Position numbers and translations under genes: made by a program | Assembly (NCBI RefSeq): GCF_016008875.1 | Contig: NZ_JADTQG010000008.1 | Coordinates: 1 to 64,000, forward strand | DNA length: 64,000 nucleotides | Reading direction: 5' to 3' | From: Ectopseudomonas mendocina | GTDB taxonomy: Bacteria > Pseudomonadota > Gammaproteobacteria > Pseudomonadales > Pseudomonadaceae | In this document: piece after piece, positions 17,569 through 26,210 of the stretch | Layout: each line of letters opens with the position of its first letter | Numbering within the stretch: position 1 is the first letter of the stretch | Notes under the pieces: generated by a model | What the model was told of the DNA's origin: nothing | The model's database searches: none | The model's input: the letters and a program-made list of their open reading frames with translations, nothing else

Positions 17569-18009
17569 ATGGAACATTACCTGCTGGTTCGCATTCTCCA
17601 CAGCGCCCCGGGCATATTGCTGCTGCTCGGCCTGATCGCCCATGGCGTCATGCTGTTCAAGGCGCAGCGCGGCGGTGATGCGGCCGTGCTGGCGCGCAAG
17701 CTGCGCGTGACCCTGCTGTTCAGCTTCCCGGCGTTCGCCGTGCTGGCGCTGAGCCTGCCGGTTACCGGCTACTGGATGGTCGACACTGCCGGCTGGCCGC
17801 TGGGGCAGACCTGGCTGCTGCTGGGCAGCATTCTGTATGGCGTGATGATGCTGCTCGGCCTGCTGCTGGCTGGCCGTCTGGCAGCCTGGCGCGCGCTGGG
17901 CGATACGCCGGCGCCGACAGGGCTGAAGCGCCTGTGCCTGATCTATGCCGGGCTGATCCTGGTGTTGCTGATCGTCATCATGGCGCTGATGGGCGCCAAG
18001 CCCGCCTGA
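17569..18009 (+). CDS. Small four-helix inner-membrane protein, DUF2269-like
   Basis: A 146-residue integral membrane protein with four predicted helices: an N-terminal one containing HSAPGILLLLGLIAHGVML, one at LRVTLLFSFPAFAVLALSLP, one at LGQTWLLLGSILYGVMMLLG, and a C-terminal one at CLIYAGLILVLLIVIMALMG. The first-helix pattern resembles DUF2269 membrane proteins. No transport or catalytic motif is evident and the function is unknown. The ATG at 17569 is preferred to 17557 because GGAAG lies upstream of it. Confidence 0.75.
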   Translation: MEHYLLVRILHSAPGILLLLGLIAHGVMLFKAQRGGDAAVLARKLRVTLLFSFPAFAVLALSLPVTGYWMVDTAGWPLGQTWLLLGSILYGVMMLLGLLLAGRLAAWRALGDTPAPTGLKRLCLIYAGLILVLLIVIMALMGAKPA

Positions 18010-18045
18010 GCTGGGAAGCCGGACAGCATCCGGGCTGCGCTTTTT

Positions 18046-18116
18046 GTAGGAGCGAATTTATTCGCGATCCTCGCGAGTACGAAGACAAAGCTCTTCGCGG
18101 ATAAATCCGCTCCTAC
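18046..18116. repeat. Hairpin repeat, GTAGGAGCG family
   Basis: GTAGGAGCGAATTTATTCGC pairs with GCGGATAAATCCGCTCCTAC. It lies between the convergent membrane-protein and HAD genes. Confidence 0.75.
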
Positions 18117-18146
18117 AGTGTCGCAGGCTGCGATCAGAGCCTGTTC

Positions 18147-18800
18147 TCAGCGCAGCGAGATCACCGGCCAGCCGCGCTCGACGGCGGTGGCGCGCAGCAC
18201 GTCGTCCGGATCGACCGCCACCGGGTTGGCTACCGCCTCCAGCAGCGGCAGGTCATTGCGCGAGTCGCTGTAGAAGTAGGCGTCGTCCAGGTTGTAACCC
18301 GTTTCGGCCAGCCATTCCTTCAAGCGCGTCACCTTGCCGCCCTGGTAGCACGGCGTGCCGGTGATCTGCCCGGTATAACGGCCGTCCTGCATGCCGCATT
18401 CGGAGGCGATCAGCGTCTCCACACCCAGGCGCTCGGCGATCGGCGTGGTGATGAAGCGGTTGGTGGCGGTGATGATCACCAGCTTGTCGCCCGCGGCGCG
18501 GTGCTTCGCCAGCAGCGCCTCACCCTTGGCCAGGATGATTGGCTCGATCACCTCGGCCATGAACTCGCCATGCCACTGCGCCAGTTGCGCCATTTCGCTA
18601 CGCCCAAGGATGGCCTGGCTGAAATTCTGGTAGGCCACGATGTCCAGCTTTCCGGCGCAGTAGTCGGCATAGAAGGCATCGTTACGCGCCAGGTACTCGG
18701 CTGCGTCGACCAGGCCGCGCTGACAGACGAATTCGCCCCAGCTGTGGTCGCTGTCGCCAGCCAGCAGGGTGTTGTCGAGATCGAAAAGGGCCAAGCGCAC
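18147..18800 (-). CDS. HAD-IB family phosphatase, SerB-like
   Basis: A 217-residue HAD hydrolase. Motif [15 protein letters not shown] sits at the N-terminus, motif II is IITATNRF, and motifs III/IV include the Lys before VTRLKEWL and the acidic [22 protein letters not shown] enzymes with this pattern dephosphorylate small phosphomonoesters; SerB and related phosphatases belong here, but the true substrate is unknown. A GTG at 18800 gives the expected start immediately before the first strand. The frame stays open far upstream only as a shadow of ptsP. It is divergent from rppH. Confidence 0.85.
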   Translation of the reverse strand: MRLALFDLDNTLLAGDSDHSWGEFVCQRGLVDAAEYLARNDAFYADYCAGKLDIVAYQNFSQAILGRSEMAQLAQWHGEFMAEVIEPIILAKGEALLAKHRAAGDKLVIITATNRFITTPIAERLGVETLIASECGMQDGRYTGQITGTPCYQGGKVTRLKEWLAETGYNLDDAYFYSDSRNDLPLLEAVANPVAVDPDDVLRATAVERGWPVISLR

Positions 18801-18944
18801 GGTTCTGTACCTGTTCTTCACATGTTTGGGGCGCGCCAGAATAGCCGCTTTGACCGGGCTTTCCCACTGCCGCCAAACCCGCGTTGCTGCTGGACTCGGC
18901 TTTGTGGAACAATGCCGGAACTTGCGTGTACGAGGTTGCTTGCC

Positions 18945-19424
18945 GTGATCGACTCCGATGGTTTCCGCCCGAATGTCGGCATCATCCTGACCAATGATAT
19001 CGGCCAGGTGCTTTGGGCCAGGCGTATCAATCAGGACGCCTGGCAGTTTCCGCAGGGCGGCATCAATGATCGTGAATCGCCGACCGATGCGCTTTACCGT
19101 GAACTGAATGAAGAGGTCGGGCTCGAAGAGCAGGACGTGAAGATCCTCGCCTGCACCCGCGGCTGGTTGCGTTATCGTCTGCCGCAGCGCCTGGTGCGCA
19201 CGCACAGCCAGCCGCTGTGCATCGGGCAGAAGCAGAAATGGTTCCTGTTGCGCCTGACCGGCGGTGAAGACCGCGTGCGCATGGACCTGACCGGCAAGCC
19301 GGAGTTCGACGGCTGGCGCTGGGTCAGCTACTGGTACCCGCTGGGGCAGGTGGTCACATTCAAGCGCGAGGTGTATCGCCGTGCGCTCAAGGAACTCGCC
19401 CCGCGCCTGATAGTGCGCGACTGA
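18945..19424 (+). CDS. rppH: RNA pyrophosphohydrolase
   Basis: A 159-residue Nudix enzyme that removes pyrophosphate from the 5' end of triphosphorylated RNA and so triggers mRNA decay. The Nudix box [20 protein letters not shown], followed by VGL, carries the metal-binding glutamates, and the N-terminus [13 protein letters not shown] matches RppH. The start is a GTG at 18945. ptsP begins 18 bases downstream, the usual arrangement in gammaproteobacteria, so the two form an operon. Confidence 0.95.
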   Translation: MIDSDGFRPNVGIILTNDIGQVLWARRINQDAWQFPQGGINDRESPTDALYRELNEEVGLEEQDVKILACTRGWLRYRLPQRLVRTHSQPLCIGQKQKWFLLRLTGGEDRVRMDLTGKPEFDGWRWVSYWYPLGQVVTFKREVYRRALKELAPRLIVRD

Positions 19425-19442
19425 TACGGACCCCAATCGAGC

Positions 19443-21722
19443 ATGCTCAATACGCTGCGCAAGATCGTCCAGGAAGTGAATGCCGCCAAGGATCTCAAGG
19501 CGGCATTGACGATCATTGTGCAACGGGTGAAGGAAGCGATGGGCAGCCAGGTCTGCTCGGTCTACCTGCTCGATCCGGAAAGCAACCGCTTCGTGCTGAT
19601 GGCCACCGACGGCCTCAACAAGCGCTCCATCGGCAAGGTCAGCATGGCGCCGAGCGAGGGTCTGGTCGGCCTGGTCGGTAGCCGCGAGGAACCCCTGAAC
19701 CTCGAAGATGCCGCAGGCCACCCGCGCTATCGCTACTTCGCCGAGACCGGCGAGGAGCGCTATGCCTCCTTCCTCGGTGCACCGATCATCCACCACCGCC
19801 GCGTGATGGGCGTGCTCGTCGTGCAGCAGAAGGAGCGCCGCCAGTTCGACGAGGGTGAAGAAGCCTTCCTGGTGACCATGAGCGCGCAGCTCGCCGGGGT
19901 CATTGCCCATGCCGAGGCGACCGGTTCGATCCGTGGTCTGGGGCGTCAGGGCAAAGGCGTGCAGGAGGCCAAGTTCGTCGGCGTGCCGGGTGCGCCGGGG
20001 GCAGCGGTCGGTACCGCTGTCGTGGTGCTGCCCCCGGCCGATCTCAATGTGGTTCCCGACCGTAGCGTCGATGACATTGCCGCCGAACTGGAACTGTTCG
20101 ACAAGGCGCTGGGTTGGGTGCGCGAGGACATGCAGGAGTTGTCCGAGAAGCTCGCCACGCAACTGCGCAAGGAAGAGCGCGCGCTCTTCGACGTCTACCT
20201 GATGATGCTCGAGGATGCCGCGCTGGGTAACGAGGTGCGCAAGGTCATCCGCACCGGCCAATGGGCACAGGGCGCCTTGCGTCAGGTGGTGCTCGACCAC
20301 GTCAAACGCTTCGAGCTGATGGACGATGCCTACCTGCGCGAGCGCGCCAGCGATGTGCGCGACCTCGGCCGCCGCCTGCTCGCCTACCTGCAGGAAGAGC
20401 GCAAGATTTCCCTGGTCTATCCCGACAACACCATCCTGGTCAGCGAAGAACTGTCGCCGGCGATGCTCGGCGAGGTGCCGGAAGGCAAGCTGGTCGGCCT
20501 GATCTCGGTGACCGGCTCGGGCAACTCCCACGTGGCGATCTTCGCCCGCGCCATGGGTATTCCCACGGTGATGGGCGTGGTCGACCTGCCGTATTCGAAG
20601 ATCGACGGCATCAAGCTGATCGTCGACGGCTACCACGGCGAAGTCTTCACCAACCCCAGCGAGCTGCTGAGCAAGCAGTACGCCGATGTAGTCGAGGAGG
20701 AGCGCCAGCTCACCGAGGGCCTCGATGCCCTGCGCGCGCTGCCCTGCGAGACGCTCGACGGCCACCGCATGCCGCTGTGGGTCAACACCGGCCTGCTCGC
20801 TGACGTAGCCCGTGCCCAGCAGCGCGGTGCCGAGGGCGTTGGCCTGTACCGCACCGAAGTGCCGTTCATGATCAACGAGCGCTTCCCCAGCGAGAAGGAG
20901 CAGCTCGCCACCTATCGCGAGCAGCTGCAGGCCTTCCACCCGCTGCCGGTGACCATGCGTACCCTGGATATCGGCGGCGACAAGGCGCTGTCTTACTTCC
21001 CGATCAAGGAAGAGAACCCCTTCCTCGGCTGGCGTGGCATCCGCGTCACCCTCGACCACCCGGAAATCTTCCTGGTGCAGACCCGCGCCATGCTCAAGGC
21101 CAGCGAGGGGCTGGACAACCTGCGCATCCTGTTGCCGATGATCTCCGGCACCCAGGAACTGGAAGAGGCGTTGCACCTGATCCATCGCGCCTGGGGCGAA
21201 GTGCGTGACGAAGGCACCGACGTGCCGCTGCCGCCCATCGGTCTGATGATCGAGATTCCGGCGGCGGTCTACCAGACCCGCGAACTGGCGCGGCAGGTGG
21301 ACTTTCTCTCGGTCGGTTCCAACGACCTGACCCAGTACCTGCTGGCGGTGGACCGCAACAATCCGCGCGTGGCCGATCTCTACGACTTCCTCCATCCGGC
21401 GGTGCTGCAGGCGCTGCAAAAGGTGGTCAACGACGCGCATCTCGAGGGCAAGCCGGTGAGCATCTGCGGCGAGATGGCCGGCGACCCGGCTGCGGCCGTG
21501 CTGCTACTGGCCATGGGCTTCGATTCGCTGTCGATGAACGCCACCAACCTGCCCAAGGTGAAATGGCTGCTGCGCCAGGTCACCCAGAGCAAGGCCAAGG
21601 AGTTGCTCGGTCAGGTAATGACTATGGACAACCCCCACCTGATCTACAGCACCCTGCACCTGGCGCTGCGCAATCTGGGCCTGGGTCGGGTGATCAACCC
21701 GGCTTCGAATATTCAGGCCTGA
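19443..21722 (+). CDS. ptsP: Phosphoenolpyruvate-protein phosphotransferase of the nitrogen PTS (EI-Ntr)
   Basis: A 759-residue protein with an N-terminal GAF domain (about residues 1-160) fused to PTS enzyme I. The phosphohistidine lies in [20 protein letters not shown]. The PEP-binding barrel shows [12 protein letters not shown], the catalytic [20 protein letters not shown] and [12 protein letters not shown]. It takes phosphate from PEP and passes it to NPr and then EIIA-Ntr. The GAF domain is thought to sense glutamine and 2-oxoglutarate. The length and GAF fusion separate it from sugar-PTS enzyme I. It is co-transcribed with rppH. Confidence 0.97.
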   Translation: MLNTLRKIVQEVNAAKDLKAALTIIVQRVKEAMGSQVCSVYLLDPESNRFVLMATDGLNKRSIGKVSMAPSEGLVGLVGSREEPLNLEDAAGHPRYRYFAETGEERYASFLGAPIIHHRRVMGVLVVQQKERRQFDEGEEAFLVTMSAQLAGVIAHAEATGSIRGLGRQGKGVQEAKFVGVPGAPGAAVGTAVVVLPPADLNVVPDRSVDDIAAELELFDKALGWVREDMQELSEKLATQLRKEERALFDVYLMMLEDAALGNEVRKVIRTGQWAQGALRQVVLDHVKRFELMDDAYLRERASDVRDLGRRLLAYLQEERKISLVYPDNTILVSEELSPAMLGEVPEGKLVGLISVTGSGNSHVAIFARAMGIPTVMGVVDLPYSKIDGIKLIVDGYHGEVFTNPSELLSKQYADVVEEERQLTEGLDALRALPCETLDGHRMPLWVNTGLLADVARAQQRGAEGVGLYRTEVPFMINERFPSEKEQLATYREQLQAFHPLPVTMRTLDIGGDKALSYFPIKEENPFLGWRGIRVTLDHPEIFLVQTRAMLKASEGLDNLRILLPMISGTQELEEALHLIHRAWGEVRDEGTDVPLPPIGLMIEIPAAVYQTRELARQVDFLSVGSNDLTQYLLAVDRNNPRVADLYDFLHPAVLQALQKVVNDAHLEGKPVSICGEMAGDPAAAVLLLAMGFDSLSMNATNLPKVKWLLRQVTQSKAKELLGQVMTMDNPHLIYSTLHLALRNLGLGRVINPASNIQA

Positions 21723-21731
21723 TTCGCATAG

Positions 21732-21979
21732 CAGGCCGTTGAAAAACTACCTGCGTTGCCATTGCTGCGTTAAAAACAGCCTCGCGTGCGAGCCCAGGCT
21801 AGGCGCCCCCGTCAAAAATGCTCATGTACAACACGTAAAGTCGAGCGCGACTCCGAGCGTTTTTCGGCTGTTTTTGTGGGGCCGCCATCGGTATGCACTG
21901 GCTGCCTCGGCTCGGGCTTCCTGCTTCGCTCTGCCTCCTGCATCCGTGCAGTCGTCGCCTACGTTTTTCAACAGCCTGA
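21732..21979. mobile_element. MITE-like element with about 17-bp terminal inverted repeats
   Basis: The left end CAGGCCGTTGAAAAAC and the right end GTTTTTCAACAGCCTG are inverted copies with one mismatch, enclosing about 215 bases without a gene. It begins 10 bases after the ptsP stop. No transposase is present and no clear target duplication is seen, so this is a miniature element or a large repeat rather than an IS. The rest of the 416-base gap to 22138 holds hairpin repeats. Confidence 0.55.
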
Positions 21980-21982
21980 TAG

Positions 21983-22095
21983 GTAGGAGCGAGCTTTGCT
22001 CGCGAACCCTGGCTACGCAGAAAAGCTTCGCGAGCAGAGCTCACCAGTGGGAGGCGCTTCAGCGGCGAAAAGCTCGCGGCTAAAGCCCCTCCTAC
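21983..22095. repeat. Composite hairpin repeat, GTAGGAGCG / CCTCCTAC family
   Basis: A GTAGGAGCGAGC hairpin arm runs into a second type (GTGGGAGGCGCTTCAGCGGCG with TAAAGCCCCTCCTAC), suggesting two repeat units recombined. A short CCCGGATTACATCCGGG hairpin follows at about 22121. Confidence 0.6.
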
Positions 22096-22138
22096 AAGGG
22101 CTGTACTCCGCAGAACTGTTCCCCGGATTACATCCGGG

Positions 22139-22882
22139 CTACCCGCTGAATGCCACCTCGCCCAACACTGTGCCATGCGGGCCGAAGCTGCGCTCGGTGA
22201 TGCTCCAGCGCCCATCTCCGTACAGATTCAAAGCCGTACTGGCGCGGGTGCCGTAGGCCTCGCCGATGATGAAGGCAGTCGACAGCAGGCGTTCCGTCGC
22301 CAGCCCTACGCCAGTGTCCGGCAACAGATGATCGGCCGGCGGGCTGTTGTCGGCGAGCAGCGCCATTAACGCTTCATCTTCGGCATCGATGCGCTCGCCG
22401 AGGGCGTTTCTGGCACGCAGCAGCTTCGGCCAGGGCGTATCGAGGTTGGCGTTGGACAGGCCATAGAGGCCGCCCTGCAACTGCCGGGCTCGTCCCTCCT
22501 GGGAATTGAAATGCCAGAGCTGATGGCGATCACCGACCAGCAGGTTAAAACCGGCATATTCGGCCGCGTCGCGCATGATCCTGTCGAGGTAGGCGGGCGG
22601 CGAATCCTGGCCCTGCAGGTAGTCGGCCGTCAGCGCGCCGCGTGAGCGTGGGCCGGCCTTCTGCTCCAGGTCGCGGATGTTGGTCAGTGCGGCGAAGCGA
22701 CCCTGCGTGGTGACGCCAAGCCAGGTGCCGCCGGCTTGCAGGTCGCGGCCGGCGAATACGCCGGGAGCATCCTGCCACTCGCCCAGCGCTGTGCTGGGGC
22801 GCGCATAAAACTCGTCGCGATTGGATGCCAGGCGTAGCACCGTCGGGCTTTCCGGCTGCCAGGCGAAGACGATCAGGCACAT
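22139..22882 (-). CDS. NRDE family protein (TANGO2-like)
   Basis: A 247-residue protein that starts MCLIVFAWQPESP and has the defining ASNRDEFYARP motif near residue 22, then GGTWLGVTTQGRFAALTN and the family's GLSNANLDTPWPK. NRDE proteins are related to eukaryotic TANGO2, linked to haem and lipid handling. The catalytic-looking N-terminal Cys is shared with Ntn hydrolases, but no reaction is settled. Start at 22882 rather than 22888 because GGAGG then lies 7 bases upstream and the second residue is the conserved Cys. Confidence 0.85.
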   Translation of the reverse strand: MCLIVFAWQPESPTVLRLASNRDEFYARPSTALGEWQDAPGVFAGRDLQAGGTWLGVTTQGRFAALTNIRDLEQKAGPRSRGALTADYLQGQDSPPAYLDRIMRDAAEYAGFNLLVGDRHQLWHFNSQEGRARQLQGGLYGLSNANLDTPWPKLLRARNALGERIDAEDEALMALLADNSPPADHLLPDTGVGLATERLLSTAFIIGEAYGTRASTALNLYGDGRWSITERSFGPHGTVLGEVAFSG

Positions 22883-23011
22883 GCGCATTCCTCCAATGAC
22901 GGAGTCTGGCAGGCTAGCGAGCTGAGGCGCGAGCGGCAACCGTTCCGTCGATCCGTGTGCCGTTGCGAGGGCATTTCCGCTACCATGCCGCTTTGTTTTT
23001 TGGGGGTGTCG

Positions 23012-23794
23012 ATGGAACTGCTGCTCTACCTGGTGCTGGGCTCAGCTGCCGGTGTGCTGGCTGGCCTGTTCGGCGTGGGTGGCGGTCTGATCATCGTGCC
23101 GGTGCTGGTGCTGAGCTTCACCTCGCAGGGCATTGCGACGGAAATTCTCACCCATTTGGCAGTGGGCACGTCCCTGGCGACCATCGTCTTTACCTCGATC
23201 AATTCGCTGCTCGAACATCATCGCAAGGGCGCGGTGCGCTGGCCGCTGTTCCGCTGGTTGACCCTGGGCATTGTGCTCGGTGCAGCGCTGGGGGCTGTGA
23301 CCGCTGCGCTGATCCAGGGGCCGATGCTGCAGAAGATCATCGGCACCTTCGCCATCATCGTGGCCGCGCAGATGGCGCTTGACCTGAAACCCAAGGCCAG
23401 CCGCGGTGTCCCAGGCAAGCCGACGCTGACGGTGGCCGGTGGTGTGATTGGCTGGGCGTCGGCGATTTTCGGCATCGGCGGTGGTTCGCTGACCGTGCCC
23501 TTTCTGGTCTGGCGCAGCGTGCCGATCCAGCAGGCGGTGGCGACCTCGGCAGCCTGTGGTCTGCCGATCGCCATCGCTGGTGCGTTGAGTTTCATGTTTA
23601 CCGGCTGGGGAAATGCGAATCTGCCGCCATGGAGTGTCGGTTACGTGTACCTCCCGGCGTTGCTGGGGATCGCCGTGACCAGCATGTTCTTCGCCCGTTT
23701 TGGTGCGCGCCTGGCTCATCGCCTGTCGCCGCAGTTGCTCAAGCGCCTGTTCGCCCTGCTGCTGTTCAGCGTGGGCGTGAGTTTTTTCATTTAA
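23012..23794 (+). CDS. TauE/SafE family membrane transporter
   Basis: A 260-residue integral membrane protein with about eight helices in two homologous halves. Each half carries the TauE glycine-rich motif: [19 protein letters not shown] near residue 15 and [19 protein letters not shown] near residue 150. The family exports sulfite, sulfoacetate or related organosulfur anions, but the substrate here cannot be read from sequence. The gene is followed by lgt after 10 bases and then thyA, so the three probably form one transcript. Confidence 0.9.
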   Translation: MELLLYLVLGSAAGVLAGLFGVGGGLIIVPVLVLSFTSQGIATEILTHLAVGTSLATIVFTSINSLLEHHRKGAVRWPLFRWLTLGIVLGAALGAVTAALIQGPMLQKIIGTFAIIVAAQMALDLKPKASRGVPGKPTLTVAGGVIGWASAIFGIGGGSLTVPFLVWRSVPIQQAVATSAACGLPIAIAGALSFMFTGWGNANLPPWSVGYVYLPALLGIAVTSMFFARFGARLAHRLSPQLLKRLFALLLFSVGVSFFI

Positions 23795-23804
23795 GGAGTC
23801 CTGG

Positions 23805-24605
23805 ATGCTGCCTTATCCGCAGATCGACCCGGTGGCCATCGCCCTCGGCCCCCTGAAAATCCACTGGTACGGCCTGATGTACCTGATCGGAATCGGTGGC
23901 GCCTGGTTGCTGGCCTCGCGCCGGCTGGAGCGTTTCGACGCGAGCTGGAACAAGGACAAGCTGTCCGACCTGGTGTTCTGGGTGGCCATGGGGGTGATTC
24001 TCGGTGGGCGCCTGGGCTACGTGTTGTTTTACGACCTGGCGGCATATGTCGCCGATCCGGCGAAAATCCTGCGGGTCTGGGAAGGCGGCATGTCCTTCCA
24101 TGGCGGCCTGATCGGGGTGATGCTGGCCACCTGGTGGTTCGGCAAGCGCAACGGCAAGAGCTTCTTTGAGCTGATGGACTTCATCGCCCCGTTGGTACCG
24201 ATCGGCCTGGGCGCGGGGCGCATCGGCAATTTCATCAACGCCGAGCTGTGGGGCAAGGCCACCGACGTGCCCTGGGCGATGATCTTCCCCACCGATCCGC
24301 AGCAACTGGCGCGCCATCCGTCGCAGCTGTACCAGTTCGCCCTGGAAGGCGTGGCGCTGTTCACCATCCTCTGGTTCTATTCGCGCAAACCGCGCCCGAC
24401 CATGGCCGTGTCCGGCATGTTCGCCGCCTGCTATGGCGTGTTCCGCTTCATCGTCGAATTCGTCCGCGTGCCGGATGCCCAGCTTGGCTACCTGGCCTGG
24501 GGCTGGCTGACCATGGGGCAGATTCTCTGCCTGCCGATGATTCTCGGTGGCATCGGTCTGATCGCCTACGCCTACAAGCGCCAGCCCGTTCAAGGAGTCG
24601 CCTGA
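23805..24605 (+). CDS. lgt: Prolipoprotein diacylglyceryl transferase
   Basis: A 266-residue inner-membrane enzyme that transfers diacylglycerol from phosphatidylglycerol to the lipobox cysteine of prolipoproteins. The Lgt signature [20 protein letters not shown] is intact, as are the essential HGGLIG histidine region and RHPSQLYQ. Several hydrophobic helices surround these loops. Its TGA overlaps the thyA ATG (ATGA at the 24605 junction), which implies translational coupling. Confidence 0.97.
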   Translation: MLPYPQIDPVAIALGPLKIHWYGLMYLIGIGGAWLLASRRLERFDASWNKDKLSDLVFWVAMGVILGGRLGYVLFYDLAAYVADPAKILRVWEGGMSFHGGLIGVMLATWWFGKRNGKSFFELMDFIAPLVPIGLGAGRIGNFINAELWGKATDVPWAMIFPTDPQQLARHPSQLYQFALEGVALFTILWFYSRKPRPTMAVSGMFAACYGVFRFIVEFVRVPDAQLGYLAWGWLTMGQILCLPMILGGIGLIAYAYKRQPVQGVA

Positions 24606-25399
24606 TGAAACAGTACCTCGACCTGATGCGCCACGTGCGCGAGCACGGCACCTTCAAGGAAGACCGCACCGGCACCGGCACCTACAGCGTGTTCGGCTAC
24701 CAGATGCGCTTCGACCTGGCTGATGGCTTCCCCATTGTCACCACCAAGAAGTGCCACCTGCGCTCGATCATCCATGAGCTCCTGTGGTTCCTGCAGGGCG
24801 ACACCAACATCAAGTACCTCAAGGACAACGGCGTCAGCATCTGGGACGAGTGGGCCGACGAGAATGGCAACCTAGGCCCGGTGTACGGCTACCAGTGGCG
24901 CAGCTGGCCGGCGCCCAATGGCGAATCCATCGACCAGATCGCCAAGCTGATCGAGATGATCAGGAAGAACCCGGACTCGCGCCGCCTGATCGTCTCGGCC
25001 TGGAACCCGGCGCTGGTCGAGCAGATGGCCCTGCCGCCGTGCCATGCGCTGTTCCAGTTCTACGTGGCTGACGGCAAGCTTTCCTGCCAGCTGTATCAGC
25101 GCTCGGCGGACATCTTCCTCGGCGTGCCCTTCAACATCGCCAGCTACGCGCTGCTGACGTTGATGGTGGCGCAGGTCTGCGACTTGCAGCCGGGCGAGTT
25201 CATCTGGACCGGCGGCGACTGCCACCTGTACGCCAACCATATCGAGCAGACCGACCTGCAACTGACCCGCCAGCCGCTGCCGCTGCCGACCATGAAGCTC
25301 AACCCCGAGGTGAAGGACCTGCTGGCCTTTAAATTCGAGGACTTCGAACTGGTTGGCTACGAAGCGCACCCGCATATCAAGGCGCCAGTGGCGGTCTGA
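24605..25399 (+). CDS. thyA: Thymidylate synthase
   Basis: A 264-residue enzyme identical in length to E. coli ThyA. It methylates dUMP to dTMP with methylenetetrahydrofolate, and the dihydrofolate it releases is recycled by FolA (encoded at 36623). The catalytic cysteine is in [12 protein letters not shown], the folate and dUMP sites in [12 protein letters not shown] and [16 protein letters not shown], and the end KAPVAV is canonical. It overlaps lgt by one base and ends the lgt operon. Confidence 0.98.
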   Translation: MKQYLDLMRHVREHGTFKEDRTGTGTYSVFGYQMRFDLADGFPIVTTKKCHLRSIIHELLWFLQGDTNIKYLKDNGVSIWDEWADENGNLGPVYGYQWRSWPAPNGESIDQIAKLIEMIRKNPDSRRLIVSAWNPALVEQMALPPCHALFQFYVADGKLSCQLYQRSADIFLGVPFNIASYALLTLMVAQVCDLQPGEFIWTGGDCHLYANHIEQTDLQLTRQPLPLPTMKLNPEVKDLLAFKFEDFELVGYEAHPHIKAPVAV

Positions 25400-25418
25400 G
25401 ATGGAAGGCGTGGGCTCT

Positions 25419-25458
25419 GGTGGGCTAGAGCGGAGCGCCGCCCGGCCCACCCTACGGT
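25419..25458. repeat. REP hairpin GGTGGGCT / CCCACC upstream of the RAYT gene
   Basis: GGTGGGCTAGAGCGG pairs loosely with CCGCCCGGCCCACCCTACGG. It belongs to the same family as the copies at 25513, 26143 and 26185. Confidence 0.6.
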
Positions 25459-25512
25459 CTGGCAGCGTCACGAAGCTCTACTAGGATGAAGGGTGGCTGG
25501 GCGGCGTTTCTT

Positions 25513-25538
25513 GTAGGGTGGGCTTCAGCCCACCGATT
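25513..25538. repeat. REP hairpin GTAGGGTGGGCTTCAGCCCACC
   Basis: A perfect GGTGGGCTTCAGCCCACC stem preceded by GTAG. An identical copy, with the same GATT suffix, occurs at 26185-26210 on the other side of the RAYT gene. Confidence 0.8.
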
Positions 25539-25594
25539 CACCAATCCTTTGCCGCCTGCCCCTTCACCGACGCCCCACAGGCAAAGGATTGCCC

Positions 25595-26122
25595 ATGCCC
25601 AACTACCGCCGCGAGCGGATTTCCGGTGCAACCTACTTCTTCACGGTCACTCTCGCTGATCGTCGTTCCCGCATATTGGTGGAAGAAATCGCGCTACTGC
25701 GCCGGATCTATGGCGAGGCCAACAAGCGCATGCCGTTCAAGACCGTCGCCATCTGTGTTCTACCCGACCATCTGCATGCTGTTTGGGAGCTACCTGAGGA
25801 TGACCGAGACTATTCCCTGCGTTGGGCATTGATCAAAAGCCAGTTCTCGCGTGCGCTACCCGTCGTGGCCACCGTCAGCGCCAGCAAAATCAGAAAGCGT
25901 GAGAAAGGCATCTGGCAGAGGCGCTTCTGGGAACACCGCGTTCGAGATGAGGATGATCTCGCGACGCATGTCGATTACATCCATTTCAACCCGGTCAAGC
26001 ATGGCCTGGTGAGCCAGGTTGGTGACTGGCCTTATTCGAGCTTCCACTGTTATGTCGCGCGTGGACTCCTGCCGGCAGATTGGGGTGGGCGGGATGATGG
26101 TGATGGAGAGTTTGGGGAGTAG
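25595..26122 (+). CDS. REP-associated tyrosine transposase (RAYT)
   Basis: A 175-residue single-domain transposase of the IS200/IS605-related Y1 (HUH) type. The HUH metal site is in VLPDHLHAVWELP, the N-terminus RRERISGATYFFTVTLADRR is the RAYT hallmark, and the C-terminal YIHFNPVKHGLVSQVGDWPYSS carries the family's HFNPVKHG motif. The catalytic tyrosine is probably in that last region. RAYTs nick single-stranded REP DNA and are thought to spread REP elements. Here REP copies flank it on both sides (25419, 25513, 26143, 26185), a complete REPtron layout. AAAGGA lies 6 bases before the ATG. Confidence 0.93.
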   Translation: MPNYRRERISGATYFFTVTLADRRSRILVEEIALLRRIYGEANKRMPFKTVAICVLPDHLHAVWELPEDDRDYSLRWALIKSQFSRALPVVATVSASKIRKREKGIWQRRFWEHRVRDEDDLATHVDYIHFNPVKHGLVSQVGDWPYSSFHCYVARGLLPADWGGRDDGDGEFGE

Positions 26123-26142
26123 CGGGGAAGTGTGGGCGGTGA

Positions 26143-26165
26143 GGTGGGCTAAAGCCCACCCTACG
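26143..26165. repeat. REP hairpin GGTGGGCTAAAGCCCACC, inverted orientation
   Basis: A perfect 8-base stem with TA and AA inside, followed by CTAC. It points toward the copy at 26185, so the pair forms a BIME-like unit. Confidence 0.75.
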
Positions 26166-26184
26166 CGGGGTTTCGATACACGCC

Positions 26185-26210
26185 GTAGGGTGGGCTTCAG
26201 CCCACCGATT
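26185..26210. repeat. REP hairpin overlapping the 3' end of the DUF3482 gene
   Basis: GTAGGGTGGGCTTCAGCCCACCGATT is identical to 25513-25538. Its right half contains the TGA stop of the minus-strand GTPase gene (stop at 26197-26199). Confidence 0.8.

Noticed and set aside
18801..21440. Very long open frame on the minus strand continuing upstream of the HAD phosphatase (over 1000 codons in all)
   Set aside because: It is the antisense of ptsP, which has every expected EI-Ntr motif. The antisense product is His/Gln/Leu-rich with no family character, and the HAD domain begins only at 18800.
25595..26122. Calling the RAYT gene a complete insertion sequence
   Set aside because: RAYTs are not flanked by IS200/IS605 ends; here they are bounded by REP hairpins and the gene appears to be a single-copy domesticated type.
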